Below, in pieces: positions 58,381 through 64,000 of a stretch of DNA of 64,000 nt (position 1 is the stretch's first letter; the number at the start of each line of letters is the position of its first letter). Origin of the DNA: an uncultured Bacilli bacterium (GTDB taxonomy: Bacteria; Bacillota_I; Bacilli_A; RF39; UBA660). A model generated the notes under the pieces. The model worked only from the letters and a program-made list of their open reading frames with translations, did no database searches and was not told the origin of the DNA. The stretch is from assembly GCA_910588195.1 (NCBI GenBank), contig CAJUPN010000008.1, positions 1 to 64,000 of the forward strand, given 5' to 3'. The position numbers were made by a program, and so were the translations under genes.

Positions 58381-59688
58381 ATGAAAACAAAAATAATCGG
58401 ATTTATAGCAGTAGTATTAGCAATATTATTCACAAGTGATGTTTATGCTCAAGAAACTTATAATGGAAGTTTTTATGAGGCAGAAAAAATTGATGGTATT
58501 TACTTTTACAAACATCGCGAAGATACAGAGGAAATAAAGTATCAATACCATAACTTTCATAGTCAAGCAGCTATATACAGAAAGACAACAGATAATAAGT
58601 TTGTTTATTGTATAGAATCTTGGGAACCAATTTCAAATGCTCCAAATGGTAGTCACTTTAATACTTTAAAAGAAAAGCCTAAACATCTTTCTTCAAGTGA
58701 TGCTAAAAAAATAGAGGCACTAGCTTATTATGGCTACGGATATGAAGACAAAAATACCAGCCATTTAGATCCTAAATGGTATGCCATAACACAATATTTA
58801 ATTTGGCAGATAGAGTCGCCAGAAATAGAGCATTACTTTGTTTCGTCACTTACATCAAGCACGCCAATTTATCCTTATGAAAAAGAAATAGCTGAATTAA
58901 AAAAACTAGTTGCGGAAAAAACAAAGAACATTAGTTTTTTTGATAATGATCACTCTACACACAAAATAGAAAAAGACACTTTTATTGAAATATTTGATAA
59001 AAATGAAGTTGTCGGAAATTATAAATATGTCTTTTCTGAGACATTAAAAATATACCATCTTAGTTATAAAAGTATTACATTTAAAGCAGAACAGGAAGGT
59101 GAGCATATTCTTACCTTTAAGCAAAGTTATGATTATTATCACAAACCCTATACCTATTATGTGAGTGATTCTTATCAAGATATGCTTGAACCAGGGGATT
59201 TAGATGAACTTGTTAACACCTTCGTTTTTAATACTGAAGATATTGAAGAGACACCAGAACAACCTGATGACAATTTAGAAAATAATTCTGATAAAGAAGA
59301 AGCTGAAAAAGAAGAAATAGAAAATGAAGAAAATAGTAGCAATGGGAATACAGAAGAAAATAAAGAAGAAGAGAATGAAACTATACCCCCAGAAAATCTA
59401 GAAACAGATAAGAAAGATGAAGAAACAAATCCACAACCTGACAAATCTGATACAGATGATGCCATAAAGGGTGAAGAAAATAAGGATGAAACAGAAAACT
59501 TAGATGAAAATATCTCAGATATAAAAGATGAAAATTTTCTAACTAATTTAAATGGAAATACCGAAAATAGTAATTTAAATTATGAAACTATAGAAGCAAC
59601 TGTTCCTTCAACAGCAGCAAACTCTTTTTCTATAATTTATATTTTTATAATAATCTCTAGTGTTATATTGTTAAAATATGCTAAATAA
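58381..59688 (+). CDS. Thioester-domain (TQXA-type) surface adhesin with VPSTA sorting signal
   Basis: 435 aa. Signal peptide (about 1-22, SDVYA). The thioester domain (about 30-150) has Cys in KFVYCIESWEP (C77) and Gln in AITQYLIWQIE (T137-Q138). Together these could form the intramolecular thioester used by Gram-positive adhesins to attach covalently to host surfaces. A beta domain (about 190-285) is followed by a very acidic Glu/Asn/Asp stalk (about 295-400). The C-terminal VPSTA (408-412), hydrophobic helix and short KYAK tail form a sortase signal. AAAGGAA precedes ATG 58381. The next gene, a sortase, overlaps its end. Confidence 0.88.
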   Translation: MKTKIIGFIAVVLAILFTSDVYAQETYNGSFYEAEKIDGIYFYKHREDTEEIKYQYHNFHSQAAIYRKTTDNKFVYCIESWEPISNAPNGSHFNTLKEKPKHLSSSDAKKIEALAYYGYGYEDKNTSHLDPKWYAITQYLIWQIESPEIEHYFVSSLTSSTPIYPYEKEIAELKKLVAEKTKNISFFDNDHSTHKIEKDTFIEIFDKNEVVGNYKYVFSETLKIYHLSYKSITFKAEQEGEHILTFKQSYDYYHKPYTYYVSDSYQDMLEPGDLDELVNTFVFNTEDIEETPEQPDDNLENNSDKEEAEKEEIENEENSSNGNTEENKEEENETIPPENLETDKKDEETNPQPDKSDTDDAIKGEENKDETENLDENISDIKDENFLTNLNGNTENSNLNYETIEATVPSTAANSFSIIYIFIIISSVILLKYAK

Positions 59689-60256
59689 AATAGTATTAAC
59701 TTTATTAAGTGCAATAACCTTAACTTTTTCTCTTTTATATGCTTACAATACAGTAGAAAAAATAACTGTAGAAAAGACCAATACAGAGAAAGTTTTAAAT
59801 TATTATCAAGAAAGTTCACACAAAAAAGTAGTGGATAAAAAAAGTGAAGAAGACTATTTAGGTATTTTACATATTCCAAGCATAAATTTAACAAGAGGAT
59901 TTTATAAACAAACTTCATCGTTAAATAATGTTAACAAAAATATTTATTATGTAAAAGAATCTATTCCTTTAGAATATAGTTCTAGTATGCTTATCCTAGC
60001 AGCACATAGGGGAAATTCTAAAGTGTCATTCTTTAATGATTTAGATAAACTTAATCTTGGAAGCACTATATATCTTGACTACAAAGGCAAAAGATATACC
60101 TATATATTATCTAATAAATATGACGAATTAAAAGATGGATACTTAAATATTATTCGTAAAAAAAATAAGGATTCACTAGTACTTATAACTTGTAATAAAT
60201 CAAAGAAAAAGTACCAAACTATATATGTATCCTATAGAAAGGAAGATATTATATGA
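59678..60256 (+). CDS. Class D-like sortase dedicated to the thioester adhesin
   Basis: 192 aa. N-terminal anchor (about 5-22), then the sortase barrel: YLGILHIPSINLTRGFY, LILAAHRGNSKVSFF (His H110), NLGSTIYLDYKGKRYTYIL, SLVLITCNKSKKKYQTIYV (Cys C172), SYRKED (Arg R187). The short length and LVLITC sequence fit class D or a related small sortase. The start lies inside the adhesin gene (11-base overlap), so the pair forms an anchoring cassette. The likely substrate motif is VPSTA. Confidence 0.88.
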   Translation: MLNKIVLTLLSAITLTFSLLYAYNTVEKITVEKTNTEKVLNYYQESSHKKVVDKKSEEDYLGILHIPSINLTRGFYKQTSSLNNVNKNIYYVKESIPLEYSSSMLILAAHRGNSKVSFFNDLDKLNLGSTIYLDYKGKRYTYILSNKYDELKDGYLNIIRKKNKDSLVLITCNKSKKKYQTIYVSYRKEDII

Positions 60257-60327
60257 TAATAATAGCCTTTATAATATGTAGTATGATTTTATCTGGTAGA
60301 TGTTCTAAAATAGAAAATGACTATTAA
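60253..60327 (+). CDS. 24-aa hydrophobic peptide after the sortase
   Basis: ATG overlaps the sortase stop (ATGA) and has AAAGGAAG about eight bases upstream. The peptide is IIIAFIICSMILSGRCSKIE followed by NDY: a short helix with two Cys. It may be a small membrane subunit or a by-product of chance. Confidence 0.42.
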   Translation: MIIIAFIICSMILSGRCSKIENDY

Positions 60328-60412
60328 CAGTAAATAGATGTAAATTAGATGTCGAATGTATTTATCTAAATCATTTATTATAGTATAGTATTAATATAGG
60401 AGAGTGAATAAA

Positions 60413-60613
60413 ATGATTTATCCATCAATAGATAAAATACTAAATACAGTTGGCTCTAAATATATTCTAGTACATGTTGCAAGCACTCGTAGTAAACAAA
60501 TGCATGAAACAAAGCATTTTCAAATGAAAGAAAATGAATATGTTTCTAAAAGAGAAATAGGAAGAGCACTTGAAGAAGTTGAAAAAGGATTAATCAATAT
60601 TGAAAAAGATTAA
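60413..60613 (+). CDS. rpoZ: DNA-directed RNA polymerase omega subunit
   Basis: 66 aa. MIYPSIDKILNTVGSKYILV at the start (omega family: P-x-ID-L-x..SKY-LV) and REIGRALEEVEKGLI near the end (the K-x-AL-E motif that wraps the beta' tail). ATG 60413 is eight bases after AGGAGAG. GTG 60404 lies in that site. A terminator overlaps its end. Confidence 0.93.
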   Translation: MIYPSIDKILNTVGSKYILVHVASTRSKQMHETKHFQMKENEYVSKREIGRALEEVEKGLINIEKD

Positions 60614-60622
60614 TCCTTTTTT
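60583..60622 (+). terminator. Terminator overlapping the end of rpoZ
   Basis: AAAAGGATTAATC and GATTAATCCTTTT form a perfect 13-bp stem with a 12-nt loop and T run. The left arm lies in the coding region. Confidence 0.83.
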
Positions 60623-60697
60623 ATGTAAATATGTAATATATTTAATCAAAAAAATCACAATATATATAAAGTGTGTTAAAATTAAAATGGTGATAAT

Positions 60698-63277
60698 ATG
60701 TTTTCTAAAAGTCTAAAAGAATTATATAAATATTTTAAAACAGATGAGTCTGGTCTATCAGAAGTCGAAGCTAATACAAGATTAGCTAAATATGGTAAAA
60801 ATGCTTTAGTAGAGGCTAAGAAAAAAAGCAAACTAAAAATATTTTTTAATCAATTTAATGATATGATGATAATCATATTAATAATTGTTGCTATTATGAT
60901 GGCAATATATGGATTTTTTTATTCTCATGAATATACAGATACAATTGTTATAGTTGTAGTAGTTTTAATAAATGCTATAATGGGCTTCATACAAGAGGAA
61001 AAAGCTGAAGTGACTTTAGAAGGCTTAAAAAAATATTCCATTACAAAGGTTCGTGTTTGTCGAAAAGGGAAAATTAAAGTTATAGATTCTGCTTATTTAG
61101 TCCCTGGAGATATCATTATTTTGGAAGCAGGAGATAAAGTACCAGCTGATGCTAGAATTATAAAAGAAAGTAATGTTTTTGTAGATGAAGCAGCATTGAC
61201 AGGAGAATCGTTACCTGTTCAGAAAAGTGCAAGCACTTTAAAAGTTTCAAAAGCTCAAATTCAAGATCAAACTAATATGTTATTTTCTGGATCTAGTATA
61301 ACTAATGGGCGAGTTGTAGCTCTAGTTGTCAAAACAGGAATGGATACAGAGCTTGGAAGAATTGCGACTTCTCTTAACACTCCATATGAAATTGAAACAC
61401 CTTTACAATTAAAGATAAAAGAAATCTCAAAAAAATTAACAATTTTAATCTTCATAATTTTAATCTTTATTTTTATTTATGGTGTCTATAAAGATTATGC
61501 TATTTTAGAAATAGTGATGCTTTGTGTTTCTTTAGCAGTAGCAGCAATACCAGAAGGCTTACCAGCAGTTATTACAATTACTTTGTCAACTGGGGCAGGA
61601 GTACTAGCTCGTAAAAATACAATCGTTAGACAAATGACAGCTGTTGAAACTCTTGGATCAACTGATATAATTTGTTCTGACAAAACAGGAACAATCACTC
61701 AAAATAAAATGACTGTAACTCATGAAGAAATTGAAGATAAAGAAATGTTTATTAATATTGCATTATTAGCAAATGATACAACTATTACAGATTCTAACTT
61801 TATTGGTGATCCAACCGAAACTTGTCTTTATGAATATTTAAAAAATGAAATAGCTATAGAAGAATTTAGAGAAAAGTATCCAAGAATTATTGATGCACCT
61901 TTTGACTCTGTTAGAAAGATGATGTCATCGGTTAATAATATTAATGGCAAAAATTATATTTTAGTCAAGGGAAGTTTAGAAAACCTACTTAATGCATGTA
62001 CATATAAAGTGTCTAAAGGTAAAAAAGTTAAATTAACTAAATTAACTATTGAAGAAATTCGTAACTCCGAAAAAAAGATGGCAGAGAAATCTCTAAGAGT
62101 TATTGGCTTTGCCTATAAAGAATTGAAAAGTATTCCCAAGACAAGCAAATCTGTTTTAAAAGAAGAAAGTGAACTTGTTTATGTTGGCTCAGTTGGAATA
62201 ATTGACCCACCAAGAGAAAGTGTTAAATCATCAGTTCAAAAATGTTTGGACGCTGGTATAAGACCAATCATGATAACAGGGGATTCCTTAGACACAGCAT
62301 GTGCTATTGCAAAATCAGTTGGCATTATAAAAAATAAAAAAGAAGGTATTTTAGGTGCTGATTTAGATCAATACACTGATGAAGAATTAGTAAAAATTGT
62401 TGAAAAATATAATGTCTATGCAAGAGTTAGTCCCGAACATAAACTTCGTATTGTTAATGCTTGGCAAAGTAGAGGCAAAGTTGTTGCTATGACAGGGGAT
62501 GGTGTCAATGATGCACCAGCAATCAAAGATGCTCATGTTGGTGTTGGAATGGGAATTACAGGGACAGAAGTAACTAAATCAGTTGCAGATATTATACTTC
62601 TAGATGATTCATTTTCAACAATTGTTGTAGCTGTTGAAGAAGGTAGAAGAATATTTTCTAATATTAGAAATAATGTGGTTTATTCACTGTCTAGTAACTT
62701 TGCTGAAATATTTACTGTTTTAATAGGTATGCTTACTGGACACACCATTTTAATTCCAATTCACATCTTATTTATTGATTTAGTAACAGATTCTATTCCG
62801 AGTATTTGTTTATCTTTTGAAAAAGCTGAAAAAGATGTGATGAAAAAAGAACCAAGAGGTATTGATAAACCTATATTTACACCATTTGTGTATGGTTCAA
62901 TCATATCATCTGCAGTGGTTGAAACAATCTTTGTATTAATTACATATTTTGTTGGATTAAGACATTTTTCTAATGAAATAGCAGGATCTCTTGCTTTATT
63001 ATCTTTAGTAATTCAAGAAATAATCTATGCTGTTGTTTGTCGTAATTTAAAAGAATTGGTAACAAAACAAGGAATATTTTCTAATAAAGCTATGAACTTT
63101 GGTTTACTTATAGTAATAATAATAGAATTATTAGTGTTTGCAACACCTTTAGGTAGTATAATAAGCGTTGAAGTACTTCCAATGTCTATTTTACTTAAAG
63201 TAGTATTATTTAATTCAATAAGCTTTATAATCTATGAACTATCAAAACTAATATTTAAAAAAGTATTAAGGGACTAA
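60698..63277 (+). CDS. Cation-transporting P-type ATPase (P2A, calcium-type)
   Basis: 859 aa. N-terminal cation-ATPase domain (LSEVEANTRLAKYGKNAL), actuator TGES (about 168-171), membrane PEGLPAVITI of helix 4, phosphorylation motif DKTGTITQNKMT (D328), KGSLENLL nucleotide domain, TGD and GDGVNDAP hinge (about 601-608), helix 6 DLVTDSIPS. These fit SERCA/PMCA-type calcium pumps (PacL/LMCA1), which export Ca2+ in exchange for protons. Binding site GGTGA before ATG 60698. Single unit. Confidence 0.93.
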   Translation: MFSKSLKELYKYFKTDESGLSEVEANTRLAKYGKNALVEAKKKSKLKIFFNQFNDMMIIILIIVAIMMAIYGFFYSHEYTDTIVIVVVVLINAIMGFIQEEKAEVTLEGLKKYSITKVRVCRKGKIKVIDSAYLVPGDIIILEAGDKVPADARIIKESNVFVDEAALTGESLPVQKSASTLKVSKAQIQDQTNMLFSGSSITNGRVVALVVKTGMDTELGRIATSLNTPYEIETPLQLKIKEISKKLTILIFIILIFIFIYGVYKDYAILEIVMLCVSLAVAAIPEGLPAVITITLSTGAGVLARKNTIVRQMTAVETLGSTDIICSDKTGTITQNKMTVTHEEIEDKEMFINIALLANDTTITDSNFIGDPTETCLYEYLKNEIAIEEFREKYPRIIDAPFDSVRKMMSSVNNINGKNYILVKGSLENLLNACTYKVSKGKKVKLTKLTIEEIRNSEKKMAEKSLRVIGFAYKELKSIPKTSKSVLKEESELVYVGSVGIIDPPRESVKSSVQKCLDAGIRPIMITGDSLDTACAIAKSVGIIKNKKEGILGADLDQYTDEELVKIVEKYNVYARVSPEHKLRIVNAWQSRGKVVAMTGDGVNDAPAIKDAHVGVGMGITGTEVTKSVADIILLDDSFSTIVVAVEEGRRIFSNIRNNVVYSLSSNFAEIFTVLIGMLTGHTILIPIHILFIDLVTDSIPSICLSFEKAEKDVMKKEPRGIDKPIFTPFVYGSIISSAVVETIFVLITYFVGLRHFSNEIAGSLALLSLVIQEIIYAVVCRNLKELVTKQGIFSNKAMNFGLLIVIIIELLVFATPLGSIISVEVLPMSILLKVVLFNSISFIIYELSKLIFKKVLRD

Positions 63278-63290
63278 GGTCCCTTTTTAT
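63268..63290 (+). terminator. Terminator after the P-type ATPase
   Basis: AAGGGAC, four bases, GTCCCTT, T run. Overlaps the stop. Confidence 0.8.
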
Positions 63291-63361
63291 ATGCCTAAAC
63301 ACAAGTTTACTTGATAATATATTTATGCTATAATAAATGGCCAGTAAAAAGAGGTGACATA

Positions 63362-63738
63362 ATGGCTAAAACAGAGTTAAACAAAGCAGTTGATAATTTC
63401 TTTAAAAAATATAGTGGTAATTCTATAACAAAAGATGCAGTAAAAAAGAGTTTTAATCTAAAAGATAAAAATGAATATGGTAATTTACTACACGCCATTG
63501 TAAATTATTATTATCCAATTGAAGCTAAAAAAACAACCATTAAAATTCTTCTTGATTTAGGAGTTAATCCCAATCATCAGAGTGCAGTAACAGGTATGAG
63601 CTTACTGAAGGATTAGACATCGGAAAAACAACTTATATTGAAGAACATCTAGGATTAGATATTCCAATTGTCTTTGGATCTAAATATAGATTAGTTGATA
63701 GGAATGAAATAAAACGTCTTATTAAATTAAAAATATAA
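63362..63738 (+). pseudogene. Truncated ankyrin-repeat protein joined to an unrelated tail
   Basis: ATG 63362 (after GAGGTGACATA) codes 84 residues ending in an ankyrin unit (GNLLHAIVNYYYPIEAKKTT, ILLDLGVNPNHQSAVTGMSL) with TAG at 63614. From 63598 a different frame continues ELTEGLDIGKTTYIEEHLGL and GSKYRLVDRNEIKRLI to TAA at 63736. The ankyrin stack is cut off after one repeat and the tail does not look like ankyrin, so a deletion probably joined two genes out of frame. Confidence 0.6.
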
Positions 63739-63761
63739 GATAATAAAATACAATTAAGTAC

Positions 63762-63789
63762 TTGACAGTTCTAGAATATATGATATAAT
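63762..63789 (+). promoter_or_regulatory. Promoter of the infC operon
   Basis: TTGACA (63762-63767), 16 bases, TATAAT (63784-63789). Confidence 0.82.
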
Positions 63790-63795
63790 CATATT

Positions 63796-63970
63796 GTTTT
63801 AAAAAGGAAAGCGATGTATCCACATCCACCTGAGTTTGCGAAAAGCACTAGGTAAAAAAGCCAATAAATAAAGTGAATAAAAAATTAATTTATTTATATT
63901 ATCAAATTGGATTTTAAAGTGGATACTCTTGTATTCACTTTTTATTATATTACACTGGAGGTGCGTTATC
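63796..63970 (+). promoter_or_regulatory. infC leader with attenuator (L20-leader-like)
   Basis: A 175-base untranslated leader with alternative pairings. GTATCCAC (63816-63823) is fully complementary to GTGGATAC (63919-63926). The latter can instead pair with GTATTCAC (63931-63938) as a terminator stem followed by TTTTTATTATATT. AAGTGAATA (63871-63879) can also pair with the last arm. This is the logic of the L20 autoregulatory leader of infC-rpmI-rplT operons in Bacillota. Confidence 0.65.
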
Positions 63971-64000
63971 ATAGGAAACGTAAACAAAAAAAACGATGAT
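63971..64000 (+). CDS. infC: Start of translation initiation factor IF-3 (3' truncated by window edge), non-standard start codon
   Basis: Only ten codons are visible: ATA then GNVNKKNDD. A strong GGAGGTG lies seven bases upstream of ATA 63971. ATC at 63968 is in frame too. infC is the classical bacterial gene that starts with AUU, AUC or AUA so that IF-3 can repress its own translation. The long attenuator leader, strong promoter and GNVNKKNDD (typical unstructured IF-3 N-terminus) agree. The rest of the gene is outside the window, so this stays a reasoned guess. Confidence 0.62.
   Translation, partial: MGNVNKKNDD

Noticed and set aside
59175..59465. Ser-rich reading frame on the minus strand opposite the adhesin stalk
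   Set aside because: It is the mirror of the Glu/Asp-rich stalk codons, has no ribosome-binding site and overlaps a confident gene.
63961..63999. A 12-aa basic peptide starting at GTG 63961
   Set aside because: GGAG is only about three bases upstream, and the frame overlaps the better-supported IF-3 start.
1..64000. Use of TGA as tryptophan (Mycoplasma code)
   Set aside because: Many intact genes end in TGA, often as ATGA overlaps (18292, 26292, 43180, 60253). No conserved protein needs an in-frame TGA, and Trp codons are TGG.
1..64000. CRISPR array, insertion sequence or integrase
   Set aside because: No regularly spaced repeat series and no transposase or recombinase motifs were found in any frame. 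The dispersed repeats found are single or double copies.

Overview
The window is a very AT-rich stretch of a Gram-positive (Bacillota) chromosome that uses the standard genetic code: TGA ends many genes, for example in ATGA overlaps, and is never needed as Trp. A CIRCE-type heat-shock operator, an N-domain-less ClpB like that of Mollicutes, two sortases, a SEDS/MraY pair, a CotD-like coat protein, rpoZ and an infC leader together suggest an uncultured gut Bacilli lineage close to the Mollicutes/RF39-type groups. That placement is inference. No integrase, transposase, CRISPR array or replication origin was seen.

Layout. 0-10.8 kb: the 3' end of a surface protein with a formylglycine-enzyme/C-type-lectin-like end, a CIRCE-controlled hsp20-clpB pair, a sortase B locus, mraY and ftsW, and adenosine deaminase. 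10.9-19.8 kb: a 2284-aa secreted protein ending in a dockerin-like module, followed without a gap by two membrane-anchored proteins with cohesin-like ectodomains, which suggests a self-assembling surface complex. 21-42 kb: an accessory region of mostly one-gene transcription units (HD, Nudix, RibD-like, transglutaminase-like, CYTH, GNAT, metalloprotease, TtcA, an exporter and a small secreted protein with its ABC system). They are interspersed with three tRNAs and recurring GCACCA-hairpin punctuation. Several genes here are broken by in-frame stops or frameshifts. 42-49.6 kb: a complete Bce-type antimicrobial-peptide sensing and detoxification module with satellite genes (RHH, 43-aa membrane peptide, VanZ-RDD, receiver, lipoprotein, YxeA). 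49.7-60.3 kb: envelope genes (polysaccharide deacetylase, SGNH hydrolase, acyltransferase), several unknown proteins, a CotD-like protein, and a thioester adhesin with its own sortase. 60.4-64 kb: rpoZ, a Ca2+-type P-ATPase, an ankyrin remnant, and the leader and start of infC.

Most notable observations: (1) a compact type I toxin-antitoxin locus at 40.2-40.55 kb, with a 27-aa hydrophobic peptide facing a structured antisense RNA, plus a second RNA copy at 33.2 kb without its toxin, in which both stems differ by compensatory changes; (2) a free-standing LeuRS-like editing domain fused to a Nudix hydrolase, with its usual threonines and aspartate replaced; (3) the dockerin/cohesin surface operon; (4) the tRNA-end/terminator punctuation of the accessory region, including an exact 37-bp repeat starting next to two stop codons; (5) two sortase systems with unusual sorting signals (TPKMG and VPSTA).

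All family assignments come from reading motifs by eye, and starts were chosen by ribosome-binding-site spacing. Functions of the unknown genes are not claimed.
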